Position numbers and translations under genes: made by a program. DNA of 64,000 nucleotides from Enterobacter soli ATCC BAA-2102 (lineage in GTDB: Bacteria; Pseudomonadota; Gammaproteobacteria; Enterobacterales; Enterobacteriaceae): assembly GCF_001654845.1 (NCBI RefSeq), contig NZ_LXES01000007.1, positions 1 through 64,000 on the forward strand. The letters are read 5' to 3'. Position 1 is the first letter of the stretch. Each line of letters starts with the position of its first letter. The notes beneath the pieces are model-generated. The model was not told where the DNA came from and made no database searches. It saw only the letters and a program-made list of their open reading frames with translations. This document shows positions 18,612 to 29,190 of the stretch, piece after piece.

Positions 18612-18821
18612 TTTTGGGAGTTTGCCGCTGCACCATGTAGTAGTCAAGTGAATAAAAACCCCGAAAAAGCCAGGGGTAATAACGGACTACTACGCTAACA
18701 GACCATTTATTAATTCTTTTATTTTCAAATTGTTAAACAAGAAAAAATCGAATGCGTACGGGTCTTTTTCTTTTGTAGTCGATTTTTCCTATTTTCCATT
18801 TACTACTACATTCCTGCGTGA

Positions 18822-18840
18822 TTGAATGATTCTCAATTAC
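18822..18840 (-). promoter_or_regulatory. Candidate Fur box upstream of TonB-dependent receptor
   Basis: On the minus strand this reads GTAATTGAGAATCATTCAA, 12 of 19 matches to the Fur consensus including the TGAGAATCATT core. It lies about 105 bp before the receptor start codon. Iron repression of the receptor is the expected function. Confidence 0.6.
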
Positions 18841-18944
18841 ATGTTCGAGGCCTGAACAGGCAAACGGACAGACCGTTAAGGGCAATGAATCACACATTCT
18901 TCCGCGAACATTCATGCGCGGGATATTTCGGGAAAACAGATGTA

Positions 18945-21086
18945 ATGGCTAAGTTCACACCTTCACTCTCTGGGGTAAAAGGGCGCGCGCTCTTTTCACT
19001 GTTATTCATCACACCGCTGGTGCAGGCCGCTGATACCACAACGGCTAAAGATGGCGAAACGCTGACCGTGACCGCCGATCCAAATGCCACCACCGATGCC
19101 ACAAACGGCTATCAGCCGCTGAACACCTCCACCGCTACGCTGACCAACATGCCAATGCTGGACATTCCGCAGGTGGTGAATACCGTCAGCGATAAGGTGC
19201 TGGAAGATCAGCACGCCACCACGCTCGACGAAGCGCTGTATAACGTCAGCAACGTTGTGCAGACCAACACTCTGGGCGGCACCCAGGACGCGTTTGTACG
19301 CCGGGGCTTTGGCGCCAACCGCGACGGCTCGATCATGACCAACGGCCTGCGTACCGTACTGCCGCGCAGCTTTAACGCATCAACCGAGCGCGTGGAAGTG
19401 CTGAAAGGCCCGGCCTCGACCCTGTACGGCATCCTCGATCCAGGCGGCCTGATTAACGTGGTCACCAAACGCCCGGAAACGACGTTCGGCGGCTCAATTT
19501 CTGCCACCTCTTCCAGCTTTGGCGGTGGCACCGGGCAATTTGATGTTACCGGCCCGATTGAAGGGACGCGTCTGGCCTATCGCCTCACGGGTGAATATCA
19601 GGACGAAGATTACTGGCGTAACTTTGGGACGGAACGCAGCACCTTTATCGCGCCCTCCCTGACCTGGTTTGGCGATGATGCCACCGTCACGGTGCTCTAT
19701 TCCCATCGCGACTATAAGACACCATTCGACCGTGGAACAATCTTCGACCTCAATACCAAACAGGCCGTAAAGGTTGACCGAAAAACCCGCTTTGATGAAC
19801 CGTTCAATATTACCGACGGGCAATCAGACCTGGCGCAGCTCAACGCGGAATACCGCCTGAACAGCCAGTGGACCGCGAAGTTCGACTATAGCTACAGCCA
19901 GGATAAATACAGCGATAACCAGGCGCGTGTGATGGCGTATGACTCCGCCACCGGCAACCTGACGCGCCGTGTGGATGCAACGCAAGGCTCCACCCAGCGA
20001 ATGCACACCACCCGTGCCGATTTACAGGGGAACGTGGATATCGCAGGTTTCTACAACGAGATCCTGACCGGCATCTCCTATGAGAATTACGATCTGCTGC
20101 GCACGGATATGATCCGCTGTAAGAACGTGAAAGATTTCAATATCTATAACCCGACCTACGGCAATCTCGGCAAATGTACGACCGTTTCGGCATCCGATAG
20201 CGACCAGACGATCAAGCAGGAGAGTTACTCCGCCTATGCGCAGGACGCGTTGTATCTGACCGATAAATGGATCGCCGTCGCCGGGCTGCGCTACCAGTAC
20301 TACACCCAGTATGCGGGTAAAGGCCGTCCGTTTAACGTTAACACCGACAGTAGCGACGATCAGTGGACGCCGAAGCTGGGTCTGGTTTACAAGCTGACGC
20401 CGAACGTGTCGCTGTTTGCCAACTATTCCCAGACGTTTATGCCGCAATCCTCTATTGCGAGCTATATCGGCGACCTGCCGCCAGAAACGTCAAATGCCTA
20501 CGAAGTGGGTGCGAAGTTTGACCTGTTCAACGGTATCACCGCCAATATCGCGCTGTTTGATATTCATAAGCGCAACGTGCTGTATACCGAAAGCGTGGGG
20601 GATGAAACCATTGCCAAAACCGCGGGCCGCGTACGCTCGCAGGGTGTGGAAGTGGATCTCGCCGGTTCGCTTACCGAGAACACCAACATCATCGCCAGCT
20701 ACGGTTATACCGATGCGAAAGTGCTGGAAGATCCTGATTACGCGGGCAAGCCGCTGCCAAACGTGCCGCGTCACACCGGCTCGCTGTTCCTGACTTACGA
20801 CATTCATAACGTGATTGGCGGGAATACCCTGACGCTCGGCGGCGGCGGGCACGGTGTAAGCCGTCGTTCAGCCACCAACGGTGCGGATTACTATCTGCCG
20901 GGCTACGTCGTTGCAGATGCGTTTGCGGCATATAAAATGAAGCTGCAATACCCGGTGACGTTGCAGGTGAACGTGAAGAACCTGTTTGATAAGACCTATT
21001 ACACTTCCTCTATCGCGACCAATAACCTGGGCAACCAGATCGGCGACCCGCGTGAAGTGCAGTTCACGGTGAAGATGGAGTTTTGA
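18945..21086 (+). CDS. TonB-dependent siderophore receptor
   Basis: Outer-membrane ligand-gated channel for a ferric siderophore. The start at 18945 (MAKFTPSLSG) is chosen over an upstream in-frame start because it directly precedes a signal peptide (ALFSLLFITPLVQA) and a TonB box (GETLTVTA). The plug domain (about 45-170 of the mature protein) has the family features VRRGFGANRDG and VEVLKGPASTLYGILDPGG; a barrel of about 540 residues follows and ends in the terminal phenylalanine signature (VQFTVKMEF). Two cysteines 18 residues apart (RCKNVKDF...LGKC) in a predicted surface loop probably form a disulphide. It is divergent from the ABC operon. Overall it resembles ferrichrome/ferrioxamine-type receptors, but the exact ligand is unknown. 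Confidence 0.93.
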   Translation: MAKFTPSLSGVKGRALFSLLFITPLVQAADTTTAKDGETLTVTADPNATTDATNGYQPLNTSTATLTNMPMLDIPQVVNTVSDKVLEDQHATTLDEALYNVSNVVQTNTLGGTQDAFVRRGFGANRDGSIMTNGLRTVLPRSFNASTERVEVLKGPASTLYGILDPGGLINVVTKRPETTFGGSISATSSSFGGGTGQFDVTGPIEGTRLAYRLTGEYQDEDYWRNFGTERSTFIAPSLTWFGDDATVTVLYSHRDYKTPFDRGTIFDLNTKQAVKVDRKTRFDEPFNITDGQSDLAQLNAEYRLNSQWTAKFDYSYSQDKYSDNQARVMAYDSATGNLTRRVDATQGSTQRMHTTRADLQGNVDIAGFYNEILTGISYENYDLLRTDMIRCKNVKDFNIYNPTYGNLGKCTTVSASDSDQTIKQESYSAYAQDALYLTDKWIAVAGLRYQYYTQYAGKGRPFNVNTDSSDDQWTPKLGLVYKLTPNVSLFANYSQTFMPQSSIASYIGDLPPETSNAYEVGAKFDLFNGITANIALFDIHKRNVLYTESVGDETIAKTAGRVRSQGVEVDLAGSLTENTNIIASYGYTDAKVLEDPDYAGKPLPNVPRHTGSLFLTYDIHNVIGGNTLTLGGGGHGVSRRSATNGADYYLPGYVVADAFAAYKMKLQYPVTLQVNVKNLFDKTYYTSSIATNNLGNQIGDPREVQFTVKMEF

Positions 21087-21151
21087 TGTAAAAAAAGCCC
21101 TGCATCGCAGCAATGCCGTTGGCTTCAGCGGAGCAGCATGACGATAACTGT

Positions 21152-21177
21152 CCCCGACCTTTATGGTCGGGGTTTTT
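21152..21177 (+). terminator. Rho-independent terminator downstream of the receptor
   Basis: Perfect 8-bp stem CCCCGACC / GGTCGGGG with a 5-nt loop followed by TTTTT. It ends receptor transcription and may also act on the converging DUF2931 transcript. Confidence 0.8.
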
Positions 21178-21255
21178 GAATAGAGCCCTGGTGACTTCTA
21201 CACACAGTATTTTGGGTGAAAGAAGCGAAATCTCGTAAGGAATCTCACCATTCTC
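21172..21255 (-). pseudogene. Remnant of a third DUF2931 lipoprotein gene
   Basis: Directly past the stop codon of the distal DUF2931 gene, the minus strand in another frame encodes GEIPYEISLLSPKILCVEV. This aligns with GGMPYGKWDFAFFTPKALYAEV of the intact paralogues (identical G, PY, SPK/TPK, EV and RALF/QALI pattern). Only about 28 residues survive, with no start codon or signal peptide, ending at the terminator hairpin. It is clearly more diverged than the two intact copies, so it is an older duplicate that has decayed. Confidence 0.7.
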
Positions 21256-21898
21256 CGTACGGGTAGGTTTTGCCTTTGATGAACTCCACCGTATCTTCCG
21301 TATATCTGTAGCCATGTGAGAAATGTGTAATTCCCTTGCAGGCATCCAGCCTGTCGCCGGACAGCGTGGTGAGCCGCTGCGGCTCTACCGGCAGGTTATC
21401 GCCAATCCCGCTGTTCTGCAGCCAGATACGCACCCTGCCTTCCGGGGCCAGACCAATCAGCAACGTGTCATACCACGTGGTGCCGTATGAGTCCTGGCCG
21501 GTAGGCGTCAGCATTCTGGACTTCAGCGACGCCGGAAAAACTATCCGGGTCTCATAGGTCTTTTTGTCGATGACCGAATCCCAGCAGAACAGCATCATCA
21601 CGGGGGGATGGCGCGCCTGGTTAAACTGCGCGTGTCGACGAACCTCGTTATTCCATGCTCCCACTGTAATGGCACTGTCCTGCACAGAATCCAGCGTCCG
21701 GAAGGTATACACCACACCCTTCTCATCAATAATCAGCGCCTGCGTGACTTCGGCATACAGCGCTTTCGGGGTGAAGAAAGCAAAGTCCCATTTCCCGTAA
21801 GGCATCCCGCCGGTTTCTTCGGGGGTTGCAGGCTCTCCTGCGTGGCAGCCGGACAGCAGAAAGAGGCCGGCCAGTACTGTGGCGAATCTCCTTTTCAT
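21245..21898 (-). CDS. DUF2931 lipoprotein, distal copy; putative immunity protein to Tle1 effector
   Basis: 217-residue lipoprotein with signal peptide MKRRFATVLAGLFLLSGC, lipobox LSGC and His at position +2, which predicts outer-membrane sorting. The mature domain matches the DUF2931 family. From TPEETGG onward it differs at only five positions from the copy encoded at 21908-22561, while the signal peptides are unrelated. It follows that copy by 9 bp in the same operon as a PAAR-Tle1 type lipase. Periplasmic-face lipoprotein immunity proteins are the known partners of Tle1 effectors, so an immunity role is inferred from position, not shown by sequence. Confidence 0.82.
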   Translation of the reverse strand: MKRRFATVLAGLFLLSGCHAGEPATPEETGGMPYGKWDFAFFTPKALYAEVTQALIIDEKGVVYTFRTLDSVQDSAITVGAWNNEVRRHAQFNQARHPPVMMLFCWDSVIDKKTYETRIVFPASLKSRMLTPTGQDSYGTTWYDTLLIGLAPEGRVRIWLQNSGIGDNLPVEPQRLTTLSGDRLDACKGITHFSHGYRYTEDTVEFIKGKTYPYGEW

Positions 21899-21907
21899 TG
21901 TTTTTCC

Positions 21908-22561
21908 TTACCACTGTCCATACGGGTAGGCTTTACCTTTGATGAACTCCACCGTATCTTCCGTATATCTGTAGCCATGTGAAAAATGTGTAATTCCCTT
22001 GCAGGCATCCAGCCTGTCGCCGGACAGCGTGGTGAGCCGCTGCGGCTCTACCGGCAGGTTATCGCCAATCCCGCTGTTCTGCAGCCAGATACGCACCCTG
22101 CCTTCCGGGGCCAGACCAATCAGCAACGTGTCATACCACGTGGTGCCGTATGAGTCCTGGCCGGTAGGCGTCAGCATTCTGGACTTCAGCGACGCCGGAA
22201 AAACTATCCGGGTCTCATAGGTCTTTTTGTCGATGACCGAATCCCAGCAGAACAGCATCATCACGGGCGGGTGACGCGCCTGGTTAAACTGCGCGTTCCG
22301 TCGTACCCGGTTACTCCATGCTCCCACTGTAATGGCACTGTCCTGCACGGAATCCAGCGTCCGGAAGGTATACACCACACCCTTCTCATCAATAATCAGC
22401 GCCTGCGTGACTTCGGCATACAGCGCTTTCGGGGTGAAGAAAGCAAAGTCCCATTTCCCGTAAGGCATCCCACCCGTCTCTTCGGGTGTCGTGGGCGCGA
22501 CTGCCTGACACCCCGTGAGGGTGATGAAAATTAAAAAAAGCAACAATCCGCGTTGTTTCAA
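21908..22561 (-). CDS. DUF2931 lipoprotein, proximal copy; putative immunity protein to Tle1 effector
   Basis: 217-residue lipoprotein: signal peptide MKQRGLLLFLIFITLTGC, lipobox LTGC, Gln at +2 (outer-membrane sorting predicted). The start codon is TTG and overlaps the TGA of the effector gene (TTGA), so its translation is coupled to the effector. The mature domain is almost identical to the distal copy; substitutions are a cluster of three near VGAWSNRVRRNAQ and two at the extreme C-terminus (GKAYPYGQW). The coupling and lipoprotein location fit a Tli1-like immunity function. Confidence 0.83.
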   Translation of the reverse strand: MKQRGLLLFLIFITLTGCQAVAPTTPEETGGMPYGKWDFAFFTPKALYAEVTQALIIDEKGVVYTFRTLDSVQDSAITVGAWSNRVRRNAQFNQARHPPVMMLFCWDSVIDKKTYETRIVFPASLKSRMLTPTGQDSYGTTWYDTLLIGLAPEGRVRIWLQNSGIGDNLPVEPQRLTTLSGDRLDACKGITHFSHGYRYTEDTVEFIKGKAYPYGQW

Positions 22562-24480
22562 AATTTTTCTCTATCCATGTTATAGCGTGTACGCCGCCAG
22601 TTTTCATCGGGGCGATTGACGAAGCTAATCAGCTCAGCCAGCGCTGCGCCGCCCTGAATATCTCCACGGGCATTTGTCACGACGGGGTTCCAGTTAGCGG
22701 AGTAGTGGATATATGAACGGGCCAGAAGATTCATTTCCTGCGGAGTAAAAGCGGGTGGCACTTTGCCATCACGTACTGCTTTTCCCATCTGCAAGGCCTT
22801 GTCACAGAATGTACTTAAATCTTCTGGAATAATGAGAGCATCATTATCCTGAACAGATTTGAAATTCACCCCAGACTCTTTAGCCGCCTCGATCATCACC
22901 CGCAGTATCACCTTTGCCCAGTCGTTACGAATCAACCGGTTTCGCAGCGTCAGCGCTGAATAACTTCGTTTCTGAAACTGCCCATAGCGATCCGGTGGAA
23001 GCCGGTCGTCATACCAGGTTTCAGCCAGAATGTTACTGGTCCGCAGAATCGGAGCGAGACTGGGCACCGTATCCAGCTGCGGAAGTTGCTGTACCAGCCG
23101 CTGATAGCTGCGTGTCTGGATCCCCGGCTGGCTGAGGGGTACCGTCTCCGTAACTGGACGAGTGAGGAAGAAGTTTTCCCGCACCAGCGGCAGATAGCCC
23201 CCGCCAATGTCAGAATGCGATCCTGGCAAAACCAGCTCTGGCCATACGGGCCGGACGCTGTTCAGGGCAAAGTTAAACCGGCACTCATTCTCTGCCGTGA
23301 TATGGAAAACCTTCTCCGCTATGCCGGCAGGCAAGGTGATTTTCACCTCTCCGGTACTGGCTGAGTGGGGATTCATGCCGTTCACCGGACTGCCAATGGC
23401 CGCAACGGTGTCAAATATGCCAATAAAACGGGTCTTTCCGGCTGGCAGCCCCTGAAAGGCGATGCCGTTCAGTCCCTGACGAATGGCGGCGATAATCGCG
23501 CTGTCCTGAGCCAGGACACGGTTAGCGAAATGACGTGCCGCAGCGGCACCACGGCTGAATCCGAAAATATCGAACTGGATTGATTTAACAATTAATAGTG
23601 GTCTATTTAGAAGGTTTTTTAAATTTCGAAGAGTCTGCTCAACTTTCGATATCAGACCCGCTACCGTTTTATCCGTTTTGGCAATCACGCCCGTATCCGC
23701 AATCCCCAGTGACTGGCCAATCAGACTATCGGGTTTGCCCGCTTCCGTGCCGATACCGTCGATATACAGTGACGCCTGAACCTCAGTGCTGTCGGGTAAC
23801 AGATCGGTCTGATACAACGTGTGCAGCCAGTGCACATTGGTGTAATACCCGATGTAGCTGCCTGCGCTGATGCCGGACACCCCAAATTCCTCGCGTGCAC
23901 ACCGGGTCATAATGACCTCAGCTTCCACGCTGGTGTAGTCGAAGTGCCTGGCCGTACAGGCTTTCATCATGTTCTCCGTGTTAACGGCATTATTCCCCGT
24001 ACCGTCAAAAAAGAGGCCGATGGTCAGCGTCACCTCTTGCGGCGTGGAGGAATTTGACTCAGATGGCGGGGAAAGCGGTGAAGAAATGTGCGGAGAAGGG
24101 AATGGAGGGAATGAGGTTCGCAGTTCTTCTGTCTGCCTGCTGAATGACGAATGCCCCGTGGGTTGTACAATGTCCTGAGTTATCGCACTGACGTCAGACA
24201 AAGGGACGATAATGCGATTGCTGCCTGCCGGACAGCCACATTTGACTTCAGAGTCATGAATGGCAGCCCAGATTCCGTCAATAATGAAATCCGGCGTGCC
24301 GGTGACAATGGTGCCGGGAATTTTACAGAGGGGGCAACACGTTGTTTTATCGCCCACGCGAACCATGCCTCTGCCGGTGTCCTGATTAGCGGGAAGGGAG
24401 CTGATACAGCGGGCACCGGTGGTGGTTTTATCCCCGTCAAGGGCGAGCCCGAGTGCATCAATACTGACAAAGTGGGGCAT
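22558..24480 (-). CDS. PAAR-domain type VI secretion effector with Tle1-type phospholipase domain (DUF2235)
   Basis: 640 residues. Residues 1 to about 95 form a PAAR-like tip domain (GDKTTTGARCISS, VRVGDKTTCCPLCKIPGTIVTG), which would cap a VgrG spike. After a Ser/Pro-rich linker (about 110-148) comes an alpha/beta-hydrolase domain of the DUF2235/Tle1 family beginning VTLTIGLFFDGTGNNA. The nucleophile motif is GFSRG (307-311, Ser309); candidate partners are Asp357 (IFDTVAAIGSP) and His422 (PGSHSDIGGGY). Tle1 proteins are antibacterial phospholipases. No other T6SS gene lies in the window, so this is an orphan effector island relying on a secretion machine encoded elsewhere. Two DUF2931 lipoprotein genes follow in the same operon. 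Confidence 0.88.
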   Translation of the reverse strand: MPHFVSIDALGLALDGDKTTTGARCISSLPANQDTGRGMVRVGDKTTCCPLCKIPGTIVTGTPDFIIDGIWAAIHDSEVKCGCPAGSNRIIVPLSDVSAITQDIVQPTGHSSFSRQTEELRTSFPPFPSPHISSPLSPPSESNSSTPQEVTLTIGLFFDGTGNNAVNTENMMKACTARHFDYTSVEAEVIMTRCAREEFGVSGISAGSYIGYYTNVHWLHTLYQTDLLPDSTEVQASLYIDGIGTEAGKPDSLIGQSLGIADTGVIAKTDKTVAGLISKVEQTLRNLKNLLNRPLLIVKSIQFDIFGFSRGAAAARHFANRVLAQDSAIIAAIRQGLNGIAFQGLPAGKTRFIGIFDTVAAIGSPVNGMNPHSASTGEVKITLPAGIAEKVFHITAENECRFNFALNSVRPVWPELVLPGSHSDIGGGYLPLVRENFFLTRPVTETVPLSQPGIQTRSYQRLVQQLPQLDTVPSLAPILRTSNILAETWYDDRLPPDRYGQFQKRSYSALTLRNRLIRNDWAKVILRVMIEAAKESGVNFKSVQDNDALIIPEDLSTFCDKALQMGKAVRDGKVPPAFTPQEMNLLARSYIHYSANWNPVVTNARGDIQGGAALAELISFVNRPDENWRRTRYNMDREKF

Positions 24481-24691
24481 TTCATATCCGTATGAAAAGT
24501 GTGATTAATGAGCAGAACTATACGCCCGGTCTGCAGGTGAAAAAATATGCTTAGCATGCTAATTGTCACATAGAGAGAGAATTAGGAGAAAAGCCCGGTT
24601 TTACTGAAGGTGGATGATTATTTTTTATTAGAGGGGAAACCGGCATCGGATGATGCCGGTCGGAAAGGTTACTGCAGCGTGGGGGGTTATA
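24481..24691. other. AT-rich gap between the effector gene and parE
   Basis: No gene seen. It must hold the effector promoter; a perfect 12-bp palindrome TTAGCATGCTAA lies at 24551-24562, about 70 bp upstream of the effector start. The parE hairpin lies at its right end. Confidence 0.5.
24639..24660 (-). terminator. Hairpin downstream of parE
   Basis: Perfect 9-bp stem ACCGGCATC / GATGCCGGT with a 4-nt loop, 31 bases past the parE stop codon, followed on the minus strand by a short pyrimidine run. Probable parE terminator. Confidence 0.65.
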
Positions 24692-26587
<1,896 letters not shown>

Positions 26588-26612
26588 TTAAACTAGCAAT
26601 TCGCATTGATTG

Positions 26613-27194
26613 TCAGAGGCTGTGCAGTCCAAGAAAATCGACAATCTGGGTGAAATGATCTTCAAAGTCCGTGAAAGCATGGTTTCCGCCCTCTTCTATA
26701 GTCTGGCGGCAGGATGCGTAATACGCCACTGCCTGGCGGTAATCCAGCACTTCATCTCCCGTTTGTTGCAGCAGCCAGATAAGATCGGGCGCTTCAAGCG
26801 GGTCTACCTGCATAACTTTGAGATCGTAAATATGGCGAGACTCTAGCACATATTGCTGTCCGGTGTAGGGGTTCTCGTTTTGACCAAGAAAGTCCCGTAA
26901 CAGCTCAAATGGCCGTACCGCCGGGTTGACCACTACCGCAGGCAGCATGAAGCATTGCGATAGCCAGGTGGCGTAATAACCGCCCAGTGAGGAGCCGACG
27001 ACACCCAGGGATTCCCCGCCGTGCTCCAGCACGATAGATTCCAGCATTTCTGCGGCGTCAGCCGGGTATGGCGGCAGCTGCGGGATAATCATCTCAACAT
27101 GCGGATGATGTTCGCTCAGCCACGCGCGAAACTGTGTCGCTTTCGCGGAACGCGGCGAACTGTTAAACCCATGCAGGTAAAGGAGCGTAGACAT
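26613..27194 (-). CDS. yqiA: Esterase YqiA
   Basis: Alpha/beta-hydrolase with activity on acyl-CoA or ester substrates in E. coli; its physiological substrate is unclear. The start at 27194 ([19 protein letters not shown]) gives 193 residues, matching the family; the longer in-frame start runs back into cpdA. The nucleophile elbow is [10 protein letters not shown] and the histidine lies in GGNHAFTDF near the C-terminus. The ATG overlaps the end of cpdA, so the genes are coupled. Confidence 0.95.
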   Translation of the reverse strand: MSTLLYLHGFNSSPRSAKATQFRAWLSEHHPHVEMIIPQLPPYPADAAEMLESIVLEHGGESLGVVGSSLGGYYATWLSQCFMLPAVVVNPAVRPFELLRDFLGQNENPYTGQQYVLESRHIYDLKVMQVDPLEAPDLIWLLQQTGDEVLDYRQAVAYYASCRQTIEEGGNHAFTDFEDHFTQIVDFLGLHSL

Positions 27195-28021
27195 CAATAG
27201 CCTTCTGAAGCGGTATCTGGACGGAATTTTAACCCTGACAGACGGCACACTTCAGTGGTCAGCACGCCATCGGCGTGGAGTTCCAGCCAGCGCCAGCCTG
27301 GTGCAATGGTATCCAGGGTAAAGTTGGCGCAATGCGGTTTAAACTGCACGCAGGTAGAAGGTGTAGCCAGCATCCGGCGGCCGTTCCAGTCGAGATCCTG
27401 TTCCTGATGAATGTGTCCGCAAAGCAGATTTTTCACCCGTGGGAATTTGACCAGAACACGGTCCAGCGCCGCAGAGTTGCGTAAGCTGTGCTGATCAAGC
27501 CAGCTACAGCCAGCCGGTAACGGATGATGATGGAGCAACAGCAGCGTATGGCGTTCTGGCTCGGCGGCAAGTTTTTTCTCCAGCCATTCGAGCTGAAACT
27601 CGCTTAGCTCGCCGTGCGGCACGCCAAATACCTGGCTGTCGAGCAGCAGGATTTGCCACTGGTCGCCCACGATGACGGTTTTGGCCGGAGAGATACCTGC
27701 CTCCTGAAGCGCGCTGTACATGGCGGGCTGGAAGTCATGGTTGCCCGGCAACCAGACGCAAGGCACGTTAAAACTCGCGATACCCTCAGCAAAATGCTGA
27801 TAGGCCGCGGAGGATTGATCCTGCGCGAGGTCTCCCGTCGCGACAATTAAATCGCAAGGACGGTTTTCCGCGTGAATCGCGCCAAGTACTGCCTGATAAC
27901 TCTCCCAGGTGTTCACTCCCAGCAGAGTCTCATGCTTTTCGGCAAACAGGTGAGTATCGGTAATTTGTAATATCCTGACTGGCGCCCCACCAGCAACAGT
28001 CAGGTTCAACAGGCTTTCCAA
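27194..28021 (-). CDS. cpdA: 3',5'-cyclic-AMP phosphodiesterase CpdA
   Basis: Binuclear metallophosphoesterase that hydrolyses cAMP and so tunes CRP-dependent regulation. The metal-binding motifs run in order: ITDTHL (D-x-H), VATGDLAQD (GDxxxD), LPGNHDF (GNHD), LLHHHPLP and CGHIHQEQD (GHxH). 275 residues, as in E. coli. It lies between yqiB and yqiA in the conserved minus-strand cluster. Confidence 0.97.
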   Translation of the reverse strand: MESLLNLTVAGGAPVRILQITDTHLFAEKHETLLGVNTWESYQAVLGAIHAENRPCDLIVATGDLAQDQSSAAYQHFAEGIASFNVPCVWLPGNHDFQPAMYSALQEAGISPAKTVIVGDQWQILLLDSQVFGVPHGELSEFQLEWLEKKLAAEPERHTLLLLHHHPLPAGCSWLDQHSLRNSAALDRVLVKFPRVKNLLCGHIHQEQDLDWNGRRMLATPSTCVQFKPHCANFTLDTIAPGWRWLELHADGVLTTEVCRLSGLKFRPDTASEGY

Positions 28022-28048
28022 ATGGTGTCCTTAGGTAGGTTTATGACG

Positions 28049-28471
28049 CTAACAAACCGGAATCGCCATTGCTCCATGTGCTAAACAATATCTTAGCCAG
28101 TCAGCTAAAAACTGGTTAATTTGATGCTTTTCGTCGCGTTGATGCAACTTTTTATTCGGATAATCATACCGCGCCTTGAAGCGAAAGATCTGCTGGCTTG
28201 AACACACTTCAGCGACCATCGCGTCGTGATACAGGCGCACCGTCATTGACGGCAGGCTCCAGTAACTAATGCTGGGGGCCGTTTGCTCGATTTCCACAAG
28301 CGTAGTGTAGCGCGTTGATTCTGTAATCGTTAACCGATACTGCGCGTTGCTCACCTGATAGCTCACCGTTTCGCCGGGTGCGTCGTTTCGCGGCAGCAGG
28401 CGGCGCAATTGTGCAAAATTGGTTTCGCACAAGCGCATCATTTCTGGGAAGTCAGGTGTATAACGCTTCAT
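28049..28471 (-). CDS. yqiB: DUF1249 family protein YqiB
   Basis: Conserved 140-residue cytoplasmic protein of unknown function. The start at 28471 ([19 protein letters not shown]) overlaps the nudF stop (ATGA) and matches the family; the longer reading adds 15 unsupported residues. The sequence ends with [18 protein letters not shown]. Its fixed position between nudF and cpdA suggests coupling with nucleotide metabolism, but no activity can be read from the sequence. Confidence 0.94.
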   Translation of the reverse strand: MKRYTPDFPEMMRLCETNFAQLRRLLPRNDAPGETVSYQVSNAQYRLTITESTRYTTLVEIEQTAPSISYWSLPSMTVRLYHDAMVAEVCSSQQIFRFKARYDYPNKKLHQRDEKHQINQFLADWLRYCLAHGAMAIPVC

Positions 28472-29100
28472 TTTTTCCACTCGTTTCGTAATGTCTGATA
28501 ATGCAGTTGCAGCCATTGCAGGGCGATGACAGACGCTGCGTTGTCGATTTTCCCCTCTTCAACCCACTGGTAAGCCTGCTCCCGACTCACCACATGAACC
28601 CGAATATCTTCGTTTTCATCTGCCAGACCGTGAATCCCTTCCGCCGTCGTGGCGTCCACTTCGCCAACCATAATAGACAAGCGCTCGCTGGTGCCACCAG
28701 GGCTTGCCAGGTAGCTGAGCACCGGTTTGGTGCGGCCAACCACCAGCCCTGCTTCTTCCTGCGCTTCGCGACGGGCAACATCTTCAACCGTCTCACCCTC
28801 TTCAATCATCCCGGCGACCATCTCCAGCAACCACGGGCTTGGGCTAACGTCATACGCCGCAATTCGGATCTGCTCAATCAGTACCACTTCATCACGCACT
28901 GGGTCAAAGGGTAGCAACACTGCCGCATGACCGCGCTCAAAAATTTCACGCCTGATCTCGCCGCTCATCTGCCCGTTAAACAGGCGATGCCTGAAACGGT
29001 AAAGATCCATCGAAAAAAAACCGCTATATAGCGTTTCTCGTGCAATAATTTCTACATCGTTTTTGGCGAATGTCACTGGCAACTTATCTGGTTTTTGCAT
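28468..29100 (-). CDS. nudF: ADP-ribose pyrophosphatase NudF
   Basis: Nudix hydrolase splitting ADP-ribose to AMP and ribose 5-phosphate. The Nudix box runs from [20 protein letters not shown] through AGL (about residues 97-119), with the catalytic EE pairs intact. 210 residues, normal size. It is divergent from tolC and first in the nudF-yqiB-cpdA-yqiA-parE string. Confidence 0.96.
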   Translation of the reverse strand: MQKPDKLPVTFAKNDVEIIARETLYSGFFSMDLYRFRHRLFNGQMSGEIRREIFERGHAAVLLPFDPVRDEVVLIEQIRIAAYDVSPSPWLLEMVAGMIEEGETVEDVARREAQEEAGLVVGRTKPVLSYLASPGGTSERLSIMVGEVDATTAEGIHGLADENEDIRVHVVSREQAYQWVEEGKIDNAASVIALQWLQLHYQTLRNEWKK

Positions 29101-29190
29101 GAGTCATACCCTTGTAGCAATAGTGTTGAAATCATTAATTTCAAGGCTGTTTATAAGGCTATATGATAGATTGGTGCAAATTACAGCCGG

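Larger units (their letters stand above)
18560..18944. promoter_or_regulatory. Divergent promoter region of the siderophore operon and receptor
   Basis: AT-rich 385-bp gap with no credible gene. It contains a Fur-like site near each end (separate entries) and four copies of a TAGTAGTC-type motif in alternating orientation: GTAGTAGTC at 18637-18645, GACTACTAC at 18685-18693, GTAGTC at 18775-18780 and ACTACTAC at 18802-18809. No other family-specific regulatory motif was recognised. Confidence 0.6.

Noticed and set aside
8380..24691. Prophage or integrative element explaining the accessory block
   Set aside because: No integrase, transposase, tRNA target or phage structural gene was found; the three modules have separate orientations and functions.
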